This document shows positions 35,794-42,913 of a stretch of DNA of 64,000 bases, one piece after another. Position 1 is the stretch's first letter; each line of letters starts with the position of its first letter. The notes beneath the pieces are model-generated. The model was not told the DNA's origin. It ran no database searches and worked only from the letters and a program-made list of their open reading frames with translations. The stretch is from Pyrobaculum islandicum DSM 4184. Lineage in GTDB: Archaea; Thermoproteota; Thermoprotei; Thermoproteales; Thermoproteaceae. The position numbers and the translations under genes were made by a program. Location: the NCBI RefSeq assembly GCF_000015205.1, contig NC_008701.1, positions 995,436 to 1,059,435 on the forward strand. Direction: 5' to 3'.

Positions 35794-36462
35794 TTATATG
35801 ACCGGTGACCTGCCGGCTGATTTATAAGAGGGGCACCTCTGGCCAATTGGACAGACGTCGCACTTGGGGTTACGCGCCTTGCATATCTCCCGGCCAAACT
35901 GTATCAGCTTGAGGTGAAGCTCGAGGTATTTATGTTGGGGCAACCTCTCTATAAACCAGCGGCTGATTTCGTCATAGCTCTTTCCAATGCCCCACCGTCT
36001 TGCGATACGGGTTATATGAGTGTCTACTGGAAACGCCGGGAGGCCTAGGTTTACTAATATCACGTCAGCAGTCTTCTTGCCAACTCCTGGGAGAGTTAGG
36101 AGGAAGGCTCTAGCTCTCTCGGCGCCCATTTCTAATAGCCTCTGTGGAGTTATATCATATTTCAAAAATGTCTCGGCGAGGTTCTTTAGAACTCTCGCCC
36201 TCTGTCTATACATGCCGGCAGGTTTTATCAACTCGGCGAGTTCCCCCTCGGACATTTTATTGAGACTCTCGGGAGTTATAGTCCCTAGCCTCATTTTGAG
36301 ATTTTCAAATGCTCTAAAAGCGTTTTTATCAGAGGTGTTCTGGCTAAGGATAACTGCGACAAAAAGCTCAAATAAGTTTTTCTCTCTTTGCCAAACAACA
36401 GGCGCTATAAATTCGTCAATTCTAAGCTGTATATATTTATCAACCAGCTCGACAAACTCCAT
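35794..36462 (-). CDS. nth: Endonuclease III-type DNA glycosylase/AP lyase
   Basis: 222 residues. A helix-hairpin-helix LPGVGKKTADVIL (catalytic Lys about 120) is followed by the catalytic Asp in PVDTHITRIARR. The C-terminal CKARNPKCDVCPIGQRC gives the C-x6-C-x2-C-x5-C [4Fe-4S] cluster. The Lys makes it a bifunctional Nth-type enzyme rather than a monofunctional MIG/MutY-type mismatch glycosylase. It removes oxidised pyrimidines. Divergent from 36507 with a shared TATA box. Confidence 0.92.
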   Translation of the reverse strand: MEFVELVDKYIQLRIDEFIAPVVWQREKNLFELFVAVILSQNTSDKNAFRAFENLKMRLGTITPESLNKMSEGELAELIKPAGMYRQRARVLKNLAETFLKYDITPQRLLEMGAERARAFLLTLPGVGKKTADVILVNLGLPAFPVDTHITRIARRWGIGKSYDEISRWFIERLPQHKYLELHLKLIQFGREICKARNPKCDVCPIGQRCPSYKSAGRSPVI

Positions 36463-36478
36463 GTTTGATAAATCCTGT

Positions 36479-36490
36479 CCTTATATATCT
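36479..36490. promoter_or_regulatory. Shared TATA box between nth (-) and 36507 (+)
   Basis: CCTTATATATCT is centred about 23 nt from the nth ATG (36462) and 22 nt from the GTG at 36507; start codons are 45 nt apart. Confidence 0.55.
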
Positions 36491-36506
36491 CTACTGCTGT
36501 GTAAGT

Positions 36507-36998
36507 GTGGAGGAGCTAAGATTTAGCCTCCGTAAGTCAGACTTTGAGAAATTTGCCGAGAGACTTGGGGTCAATCCAGAGGAGCTACTTACGGCGTTGA
36601 AGGCGGAGGTGGTAAAAATAGGCCCCGGCTTTCGCTACGTTATCGATATGGAGAATTTCTTCTATTTTGTAGTCTCTAAGCTATATGCACAAAGAAAGAC
36701 TGAAAAAACTAGCAATGTAACATTAGAGAGTTTTGAAAATGCCATTAACAAAGCTATAGATAGATTTGCAGGAATAAGCGGATATGCAAAACTTTTTGAT
36801 GTAAAAAACGCAGTTATGCAAGAATTGGGAATAGGCGAGGAAGAATTTGTAAAAAAGCTGACAGAGTTGCTTCAAGTGAAGAAGGGCCACTACGTCTTAT
36901 TAGAGGGCGGCGACTTAAAAATACAGATAGGGGGAAAGAAATACGGCTTTATAAAGAGGGTCGAGAAGAGGTCTGTTGCAGAGGTGGTATACTATTAA
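36507..36998 (+). CDS. Conserved hypothetical protein
   Basis: 163 residues from GTG 36507 (VEELRFSLRKSDF). Mostly helical with two regions resembling winged-helix folds (FEKFAERLGVNPEELLTALK and LFDVKNAVMQELGIGEEEFV), the second followed by a beta-hairpin (HYVLLEGGDLKIQIGGKKYG). A tandem wHTH role in DNA or RNA binding is possible. The first in-frame codon upstream (ATG 36465) overlaps the promoter, so the later start is preferred. Confidence 0.6.
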   Translation: MEELRFSLRKSDFEKFAERLGVNPEELLTALKAEVVKIGPGFRYVIDMENFFYFVVSKLYAQRKTEKTSNVTLESFENAINKAIDRFAGISGYAKLFDVKNAVMQELGIGEEEFVKKLTELLQVKKGHYVLLEGGDLKIQIGGKKYGFIKRVEKRSVAEVVYY

Positions 36999-36999
36999 T

Positions 37000-37058
37000 G
37001 TCCCCTATCTCTTTCCCGGCCCCTCCCCAGGGGACTTGGGGGCCCGCCTCGGGTACAC
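37000..37058 (+). repeat. GC-rich intergenic element, copy B
   Basis: Begins directly after the stop of the 36507 gene. GTCCCCTATCTCTTTCCCGG then CCCCTCCCCAGGGGACTTGG and GGGCCCGCCTCGGGTACAC aligns with copy A at 34082-34137 (opposite strand). Further GC-rich sequence without a match to copy A (GGGGCGAGGGGGCGGGTC...) continues to about 37100. Confidence 0.7.
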
Positions 37059-37139
37059 CGGGGCGAGGGGGCGGGTCACACGGGGGCCGGCCGCGAGTCG
37101 CTTGTTTTGTAACAGTTTGGCGCACCTGTCTGCCGCCCA

Positions 37140-37210
37140 AGTTAACTGGCTCGAGAACCGTAATTGTATTAGACGAGCTTCTCCCCTCTGCGGAGGATCC
37201 AAAATTTTTC
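37140..37210 (+). repeat. 71-nt exact upstream duplicate of an internal ATPase segment
   Basis: Positions 37140-37210 are identical to 37650-37720. The segment encodes the Walker B region (TVIVLDELLPSAEDPKFF), is in the same reading frame as the downstream gene, and stays open into it. A tandem 12-nt repeat (TTTTCAGTGATA twice) follows at the 3' edge. Confidence 0.9.
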
Positions 37211-37267
37211 AGTGATATTTTCAGTGATATACCGATACTAGATTTATTATTGGCAAGCTTAATTCAC

Positions 37268-38044
37268 GTGAATTGTGACATACCCAAGTGGCCTGTGGCC
37301 AAGGACGGCCTTAGACTAGGCGGCAGATCTTGGATTAAGGCTGCAGAGGCCTTAGTTAAGTTAACTTCTACATTTCCAATGGCTATACTCTTGGGTAGAG
37401 CTGGCATGGGCAAGTCCCAAGTGGCCTACGAGGTGTGTAGAAGGACAAACTGTATATATGTCGATTTGACAGAAGTCGGCGAGAGAAATATAGCTAACGT
37501 AGCGGCTATTGTGGCATGGAGGATATTGGCTAGATTTGGGACTAGAGACTCAAAAAACAGGGTGGCGGAGGTCTATAAGAAGTTTGGGTACGAGGGCATT
37601 CTTTCGTTAGCTAAAGGCGACCCGGCGTGGACGTTAAAAACTGCGCTTGAGTTAACTGGCTCGAGAACCGTAATTGTATTAGACGAGCTTCTCCCCTCTG
37701 CGGAGGATCCAAAATTTTTCGAAGTTGCGTATATACTCCACAGGATTAGAAATATGCACCTCTCTAATGCGGCTTTTCTAGTCACCATGTTGCCAGAGGT
37801 CTATGAGAAAATTGTAGAAAGAATACCCCCGCTGGGCAACTTCTTTATACATATCACTGTGCAGTTGCCAGATGTAATACCTGAAGACGAAGTTGAAGAA
37901 ATAGTGTCTGTATATTGCCCAGAGAAGGCGGATCTCGCCAGGAAAATCCTAGCTGAGAGACCAGACGTCACAGTTAGAGAGCTGTTGCTCGAGCTAAACA
38001 ATATACCATCTAGGAGATATGTAGAGCTTATCCCCGCAGATTAA
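37268..38044 (+). CDS. AAA-type ATPase (ORC/STAND-like)
   Basis: 258 residues from GTG 37268. Walker A LLGRAGMGKSQVAYE (about 41-55) and Walker B TVIVLDELLP (about 131-140) are followed by a helical region. It resembles the ATPase core of archaeal STAND or AAA_16 proteins; it lacks a clear C-terminal winged helix. A TTTATTATT box about 24 nt upstream supports GTG 37268. The reading frame is open back to about 36998 through the duplicated Walker B copy, so a longer product cannot be excluded but is unlikely. Confidence 0.7.
   Translation: MNCDIPKWPVAKDGLRLGGRSWIKAAEALVKLTSTFPMAILLGRAGMGKSQVAYEVCRRTNCIYVDLTEVGERNIANVAAIVAWRILARFGTRDSKNRVAEVYKKFGYEGILSLAKGDPAWTLKTALELTGSRTVIVLDELLPSAEDPKFFEVAYILHRIRNMHLSNAAFLVTMLPEVYEKIVERIPPLGNFFIHITVQLPDVIPEDEVEEIVSVYCPEKADLARKILAERPDVTVRELLLELNNIPSRRYVELIPAD
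37650..37720 (+). repeat. Internal (parent) copy of the 71-nt duplication
   Basis: This lies within the ATPase gene and encodes its own Walker B motif. It is presumably the source of the upstream copy at 37140-37210, because here the sequence is embedded in a continuous protein fold. Confidence 0.9.
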
Positions 38045-38072
38045 ACATATAATTACATTTTTTGTCTCCCAT

Positions 38073-39548
38073 GTGATTAGATCAGACACCGTTAAGCAGA
38101 TACTAGAGCATTACAGAGTCATATGGGCTCTTAGCCATGCCCAGGGACTAATGGGCTGGGATTCAGAGACTTATATGCCTGAGGAGGGCATCAAGGGTCG
38201 TGCCGTCGCTAGGGCGGAGATTGCCCAGTTGATACAGAAATTTATGCTTGACGAGAAGTTTGTAAAGTTGGTAGAAAAGGCGGAAGAGGAAAAAGATTTA
38301 ACAGATGTAGAGAGAGGAATTATAAGAGTCTTAAAGAGAGATTTAAAATTCTACCAGAGGGTGCCGCCGGAGGTTGTAAAAGAGTTTGTCAAAGTTACGT
38401 CAGAGGCTTTTATAGTTTGGAAAAATGCGAAAGAAAAGGCGAAATTTGAAATTTTTGCGCCGTATTTAGAAAAAATCGTCGACCTTTCTAGAGTAATAGC
38501 TGACAAATTGGGCTATGAACAACATCCATATGACGCATTGCTAGATTTATACGAAGAGGGGCTTACGTCGCGAGATGTAGAATCTATCTTTTCAACACTA
38601 GAGCCGGGTATTAAGACGTTGCTCTACAAGTTAGAAAGCCGCGGCTGGCCTAAGAAACATCCGTTGGAGGAGGTTCCCTACGAGAGACAAGCGGTTGAGG
38701 CGGCAGTTATAGATGTTTTAAATCTACTGGGGTACCCCAGGGGGAGGTTCAGAGTGGATGTTTCGCCACATCCATTTACGATAGGTATTACATCTCCATA
38801 CGACGTAAGAATAACTGTGAGGTATAGAGGGGTTGATTTTAAAGAGCCGCTTTTCTCTGCGTTACACGAATACGGCCACGCGCTGTATGAGTTAAATATT
38901 GACGAGTCTATCGCCATGACGCCTGTAGGCACGGGGGTGTCGCTTGGAGTTCATGAGAGTCAGTCTAGGTTTATTGAAAACATCGTGGGTAGAAGCCGCG
39001 AGTTTGTCTACAAAATTTCGCCAATTCTCCGCAAACATCTCGCCTTTTTGTCAAAATACAGCGACGAGGACTTGTTCTACTATTTCAACGTAGTTAGGCC
39101 AAGTCTCATACGTACAGAGGCAGACGAGGTTACCTACAACCTACATATACTTCTGCGTTATAAATTAGAGCGTCTCATGATAACAGGCGAGGTAAAGATT
39201 TCTCAACTACCAGAGTTGTGGAATAGCGAAATGGAACGCCTCCTCGGCGTTAGACCTAAAAACGACGCAGAGGGTATATTACAAGATGTACATTGGTCAC
39301 ATGGCTCAATCGGCTACTTCCCGACTTACACACTGGGAAATGTAATAGCTGCGATGATATATTACAAACATGGAAATATACGCGGCCTTATCTCAGAGGG
39401 GGACTTTGCCGCAGTGAAGGAGTACCTCCGCGAGAAAATACATAGATGGGGCAGCATCTATCCGCCAAAGGAGCTTCTTATGAAAAACTTCGGCGAGGTA
39501 TATAACGCCAGCTATTTAGTCAAATACCTAGAGGAGAAATACGTCTAG
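38073..39548 (+). CDS. Thermostable carboxypeptidase 1 (M32, Taq type)
   Basis: 491 residues, normal for the family. The zinc motif HEYGHALYEL is at about 266, with HESQSRFIEN supplying the third ligand Glu about 30 residues on; GMGWDSET-like LMGWDSETYMPEEG is at the N-terminus. M32 enzymes are cytosolic metallo-carboxypeptidases that trim peptides. GTG start. Its 3' end overlaps the convergent Thg1 gene by 4 nt. Confidence 0.93.
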   Translation: MIRSDTVKQILEHYRVIWALSHAQGLMGWDSETYMPEEGIKGRAVARAEIAQLIQKFMLDEKFVKLVEKAEEEKDLTDVERGIIRVLKRDLKFYQRVPPEVVKEFVKVTSEAFIVWKNAKEKAKFEIFAPYLEKIVDLSRVIADKLGYEQHPYDALLDLYEEGLTSRDVESIFSTLEPGIKTLLYKLESRGWPKKHPLEEVPYERQAVEAAVIDVLNLLGYPRGRFRVDVSPHPFTIGITSPYDVRITVRYRGVDFKEPLFSALHEYGHALYELNIDESIAMTPVGTGVSLGVHESQSRFIENIVGRSREFVYKISPILRKHLAFLSKYSDEDLFYYFNVVRPSLIRTEADEVTYNLHILLRYKLERLMITGEVKISQLPELWNSEMERLLGVRPKNDAEGILQDVHWSHGSIGYFPTYTLGNVIAAMIYYKHGNIRGLISEGDFAAVKEYLREKIHRWGSIYPPKELLMKNFGEVYNASYLVKYLEEKYV

Positions 39549-40183
39549 CATATCTCGCAGAGTGTAGACACCGCGCGGCAGAGGTCTGAGTTTTTTAAAT
39601 AGCCGTCTTCCTTACTCATAAAACTCCCCCACGCCAGTTCGAAATCGCCTATCTCCACCTTTGGCAACAATTCTTCGATATGCGGCGTCTGCGTCTTTAT
39701 AAGCCCCGTGGCTCGTGCGAGTTGGACGACGTAGTTATTTAGCCCCACTCTAGCTCTGTATAGTATATATTTTGCAGCATCGCAAGAGCTGTCTAGTTTG
39801 ATAACTCTCCCGTCGAAATACAGCGGGCGCCCTAATTTTGCCGTAAGTTCCGCGGCGGCTTGAGCTGCCAACACGCTTATGATTTTAAAAGTCCTCCCTC
39901 CATACGGCACTACGTTGAGAAACACTAGGTTTATCTCGTCGCTTACAACATGTACAAAACTGGCGCCGTGTTGCATTGCGAGATTTTTCGCAACTTCAAC
40001 TAAGGCGGCGTGCACAAGTTTGCTCCTAGGCGCGGGGAAGTCTTTCAGTCTCTTCCCAAACCCCACACCGTCTAGTCTCACGGCGATAGGCGGCGAAGAG
40101 GGCTCGCATACCGCCTCCCTCTCTCTATAACGCATTTCGAGAAGACGCGGGTTTTCAGAAAGCAGTCTCTTGAGCGAATCCAC
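39545..40183 (-). CDS. Thg1-like tRNA 3'-5' polymerase / tRNA-His guanylyltransferase
   Basis: 212 residues. AVRLDGVGFGKRLKDF and HVVSDEINLVFL carry the two metal-binding Asp/Glu sites of the Thg1 catalytic core (reverse-polymerising, polymerase-like palm). Archaeal Thg1 enzymes add or repair nucleotides at the tRNA 5' end in the 3'-5' direction. GTG start at 40183, promoter shared with coaD. Relevant in a genome with tRNA introns placed near the 5' end. Confidence 0.85.
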   Translation of the reverse strand: MDSLKRLLSENPRLLEMRYREREAVCEPSSPPIAVRLDGVGFGKRLKDFPAPRSKLVHAALVEVAKNLAMQHGASFVHVVSDEINLVFLNVVPYGGRTFKIISVLAAQAAAELTAKLGRPLYFDGRVIKLDSSCDAAKYILYRARVGLNNYVVQLARATGLIKTQTPHIEELLPKVEIGDFELAWGSFMSKEDGYLKNSDLCRAVSTLCEIC

Positions 40184-40197
40184 ATGTCACATTAGTC

Positions 40198-40206
40198 TTT
40201 AAAATA
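40198..40206. promoter_or_regulatory. Shared TATA box between thg1 (-) and coaD (+)
   Basis: TTTAAAATA is centred about 19 nt from the thg1 GTG (40183) and 22 nt from the coaD GTG (40224); the two start codons are 41 nt apart. Confidence 0.55.
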
Positions 40207-40223
40207 AGGATTTGCGAAGAGTT

Positions 40224-40691
40224 GTGAAGTTAAGATTTCGCAACGTAGTGCTAGGCGGCACGTTTGACACTCTACATTCTGGGCATGTGAAGTTGTTGGC
40301 TACAGCCACATTAATAGGAGATAGAATATTAATAGGTTTAACAAGCGACACATTTGCCTCTACGTATAAACAGTACAAGGTGAGGCCATTGTCTATTAGA
40401 CTTACAAATGTAAAAAACTTAATGAGCCTAATCGCTCCCGATAAAGAGGTTGTTTATGTAGAGATAAACGACCCATATGGACCTGCTGTAATTGATCCAA
40501 ACCTAGAGGCGATTGTGGCAAGTATAGAAACAGCCCCCCGCGCCCTGGAGATAAACGACCAGAGAGTAAAGGGGGGGTTGAGACCTATGGAGGTGGTCGT
40601 AATTTCTACAGTTAGAGACGGATTTGGCCACATACTATCGTCCACATACATCAGGAGGGTACTTGAGAAGCTAGAGCCTGAGCAACGCTAG
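40224..40691 (+). CDS. coaD: Phosphopantetheine adenylyltransferase, archaeal type
   Basis: 155 residues. The nucleotidyltransferase signature VVLGGTFDTLHSGHVKLL includes the HxGH-like TLHSGH; SSTYIRR near the C-terminus is the ISSTxIR motif. The enzyme makes dephospho-CoA from 4'-phosphopantetheine and ATP. GTG 40224 is chosen over an upstream TTG on promoter spacing. The end overlaps the convergent M28 gene by 21 nt. Confidence 0.92.
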   Translation: MKLRFRNVVLGGTFDTLHSGHVKLLATATLIGDRILIGLTSDTFASTYKQYKVRPLSIRLTNVKNLMSLIAPDKEVVYVEINDPYGPAVIDPNLEAIVASIETAPRALEINDQRVKGGLRPMEVVVISTVRDGFGHILSSTYIRRVLEKLEPEQR

Positions 40692-41981
40692 CTCGCGGTA
40701 TGTCTCAAAAGCGTTTTCGCAATTGTTTATACATAGCGTGGGGCCTCCCATTAAGTCTATACGTCGGTAACTCCTACTGTCTCTCTTTAGAAATCTAAAG
40801 ACATTAGTATATATAATGTCAGAATGTGTAAAATCTTTAAAGATAACGAGATAGTTATATATCAATGACCAAGCTATATAATGGTTATTAATTGGCGGGA
40901 GGCCATACTCCTCAAGGCTAATCGACGGAATCTGCGGCTTTATTTTGGCCAACCGTTTTGCCAACTCGGCGACGTATAGAATATTGTCGGCGTCGACATT
41001 TATATCAAGGGGGCTGTGGTAAATGTCCCAAGTGTCTTTTAGCGATGAGATAGTTATAGAGGGGAGACCCCACCTCTCGTAGTGAACGCTGTCGAAATAA
41101 GCCTCTGGCATTTCAACAGGGCCCAGCCCCTTGAGCGTCTCGTGTAGATATGGCATTGCGTACATACGAGGAGTTCCTAGACCTATGGCGTCGATATTAA
41201 TCAATAGAGTAGGCCTCCATCGTTTTAAATAATTGAGAGAGCCCCACGCCCAGTAAAAAGACGGCACATGTGGCGCCACGCCCTCCTCGGCGGTGAAAAG
41301 GCCGAGAGCTATTGGGAACTCTTCAGCCACGAGCTCGCTAAAGGCGAGAACTGCGGCTTCTACGCCGGCGCAGTTATCTGTAGAGCCGACAAGCCAGTGG
41401 TCCCAATGTGCCGAGATCATAGGCGTATCTTCAAAACTATTGAAGGCTATGAGACTATAGCTATATGTAATTCTGCTCTTTACCTCTATCTCAAGCCTAA
41501 CTCTCTTATTTATATATGAGTCTATATTTTCAAAGCTGGCGGCAGGAATTGGGGGAGGCGCCGCGTCGAATTTATAGCCATATTCCCCAGTTATTACAAT
41601 ACGCCGGGGGGGTCTGCCTGTGAAAACCACGGCAGAAGCGCCGCGACGTGCGGCGTCGATAACTATATATTTAGCGTCGTCGACATCCTCGGGGAATTTA
41701 GCAACAGCAATATTCCCCTCTACATCTCCGTCAATGGGCACAAGTCTCCCCTCTACATCTATAGAGCTGGAATATGGCAACGCCAAACCTTTGACAGCTG
41801 TCTCACCCACCTCCAGTCTCGTCCCCGAGTCTTCCCAGTAGAGAACCTCCACGGGAGATAAGTGAAACCATACAGTTGGCGTATCTAAAAACGTCAAGAG
41901 CCACTGTAGAAACTCCCTCTCTAGCGGAGAACCTGCTACTAAATCTCTATATGAGACGCATTTTGTATAAACCTCAGTCAC
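40671..41981 (-). CDS. M28-type zinc peptidase-like protein
   Basis: 436 residues. The metal ligands of M28 aminopeptidases appear in order: SAHWDHW (HxD), STDNCAGVEAA (bridging Asp), GLFTAEEGVAP (Glu-Glu), and NIDAIG. An inserted apical/PA-like region of about 120 residues precedes the catalytic domain (AVVFTGRPP). There is no signal peptide, so it is intracellular. GTG start at 41981, 23 nt from a TATA box that also fits the RNA at 42027. Confidence 0.85.
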   Translation of the reverse strand: MTEVYTKCVSYRDLVAGSPLEREFLQWLLTFLDTPTVWFHLSPVEVLYWEDSGTRLEVGETAVKGLALPYSSSIDVEGRLVPIDGDVEGNIAVAKFPEDVDDAKYIVIDAARRGASAVVFTGRPPRRIVITGEYGYKFDAAPPPIPAASFENIDSYINKRVRLEIEVKSRITYSYSLIAFNSFEDTPMISAHWDHWLVGSTDNCAGVEAAVLAFSELVAEEFPIALGLFTAEEGVAPHVPSFYWAWGSLNYLKRWRPTLLINIDAIGLGTPRMYAMPYLHETLKGLGPVEMPEAYFDSVHYERWGLPSITISSLKDTWDIYHSPLDINVDADNILYVAELAKRLAKIKPQIPSISLEEYGLPPINNHYIAWSLIYNYLVIFKDFTHSDIIYTNVFRFLKRDSRSYRRIDLMGGPTLCINNCENAFETYRELALLRL

Positions 41982-41999
41982 AGCTCGTAGGAGAGAAGA

Positions 42000-42008
42000 T
42001 TTTAAATC
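42000..42008. promoter_or_regulatory. Shared TATA box between the M28 gene (-) and a small RNA (+)
   Basis: TTTTAAATC is about 23 nt from the M28 GTG (41981) and 23 nt from the first base of the RNA candidate (42027). This symmetric geometry matches the divergent protein-gene pairs in the window. Confidence 0.55.
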
Positions 42009-42026
42009 TGTAGCTATGTATAAAAT

Positions 42027-42086
42027 GGCGGAGTTAGCTGATGTATGTTGAGTTGAACCCGGCCTGACATGTGATGGCGCTCCGCC
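42027..42086 (+). ncRNA. Candidate small RNA with C/D-like motifs and tRNA T-arm complementarity
   Basis: 60 nt bounded by a 7-bp terminal stem, GGCGGAG (42027-42033) with CTCCGCC (42080-42086). Inside are a box C-like GCTGATGT, a box D/D'-like CTGA (42064-42067) and a C'-like TGATGG. The sequence just before CTGA, TTGAACCCGG, is exactly complementary to CCGGGTTCAA of the tRNA-Glu T-arm in this window. In P. aerophilum, tRNA Cm56 is known to be made by a C/D sRNP rather than aTrm56. The expected N+5 position would be near G52, not C56, so the target is unproven. A canonical terminal box D is missing. Confidence 0.45.
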
Positions 42087-42433
42087 TAAACCTCCTCTAT
42101 AGAAAACGCCCCCAGCTTTTCAAGAATCTGGTCAAGTTTTGTATTTACCTCCTTCAACAGCCGCGTGGCCTCGCCTGTCTGTCCCTCCTCAAGGCGGTTG
42201 AGAGCTACTTTAAGCTCTTTAACGACTTCAACTAACGCGTCAAGACGCTGGAAGGCTCGCATTATATTGTCTACCTCTTCTCTCAACTCGTCTAGTTTCC
42301 TCATATTCAAATACGTGGCCAAGACAACGAGGTCTTGGATATTGTTTATCTTCTTCTTTTTCTCAAACTTATTTAAAATCTCTGTAGCCAACGCCCTCAC
42401 AACGCCCTCTATTTTCTTTGTCGTCTCTTCCAC
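42086..42433 (-). CDS. Small coiled-coil protein
   Basis: 115 residues from GTG 42433 (VEETTKKIEGVVRAL). Nearly all amphipathic helix, with coiled-coil heptads in the C-terminal 60 residues (LKVALNRLEEGQTGEATRLL). No recognised domain. The GTG is about 22 nt from TTTTATTT on the minus strand. Its first 13 nt are repeated in inverted orientation inside the RNA candidate at 42472-42523. Function unknown. Confidence 0.6.
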   Translation of the reverse strand: MEETTKKIEGVVRALATEILNKFEKKKKINNIQDLVVLATYLNMRKLDELREEVDNIMRAFQRLDALVEVVKELKVALNRLEEGQTGEATRLLKEVNTKLDQILEKLGAFSIEEV

Positions 42434-42471
42434 TGCAATATTTATACCCACAAATAAAAGACTATTGCTGA

Positions 42472-42523
42472 GTGATGAGGGGATCGATGGAGAGATCTTA
42501 TGACGATGGAAGAGACGACCTGA
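42472..42523 (+). ncRNA. Candidate C/D box small RNA
   Basis: A canonical box C GTGATGA (42472-42478) and a box D CTGA (42520-42523) are 52 nt apart end to end, the usual size of crenarchaeal C/D sRNAs. An internal CTTATGACGATGGA could be a degenerate D'/C' pair. The D guide would be AAGAGACGAC. A TATA-like element (42438-42457) lies about 22-30 nt upstream, divergent from the coiled-coil gene. No target was identified. Confidence 0.5.
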
Positions 42524-42640
42524 CACCCGCCACGTGTACCACTCTTTGTGTTTCACAGATTGTAGATATCGAAGGGTCTTACATAGCGCTGAGACTAGCG
42601 ATAGAGGCCATATTTAAATAATCCAAACCCACCTACATAA

Positions 42641-42913
42641 GTGAAACGTGTTGTTGTAAGAGCTAGAGGCGATATAGATCTCCCCGGCGTGCCTATTTTA
42701 AGAATCCTAAAGAGCGAGGCTATGAAAAATGGGGTCTTTGGCGAAGCTTATGTCAGAGGCGACGTCTTATACGCCGTTTTTGAGGGCCCAGACGAGTCGG
42801 TAGATAGACTTGTGAAATTTCTACCAATGGCGTCGCCGGCTATAAAAATTAGGGAGATAGAGATTAGAGAGGAGAAATATCGTGGAGACTATAAAGAGTT
42901 TAAACTCTCTTAG
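42641..42913 (+). CDS. Small acylphosphatase-fold-like protein
   Basis: 90 residues with a beta-alpha-beta-beta-alpha-beta pattern (VVVRARGDIDLPGV, FGEAYVRGDVLYAVFEG, IKIREIEIRE) reminiscent of acylphosphatases. The catalytic Arg loop and Asn of true acylphosphatases are not clear, so activity is doubtful. GTG start. It overlaps the convergent HDAC-like gene by 14 nt. Confidence 0.5.
   Translation: MKRVVVRARGDIDLPGVPILRILKSEAMKNGVFGEAYVRGDVLYAVFEGPDESVDRLVKFLPMASPAIKIREIEIREEKYRGDYKEFKLS

Noticed and set aside
36998-38044. 348-residue ATPase starting at 36998
   Set aside because: The first 90 codons run through the GC-rich element and the 71-nt duplicate. The gene's TATA box and the sensible protein start are at 37268.
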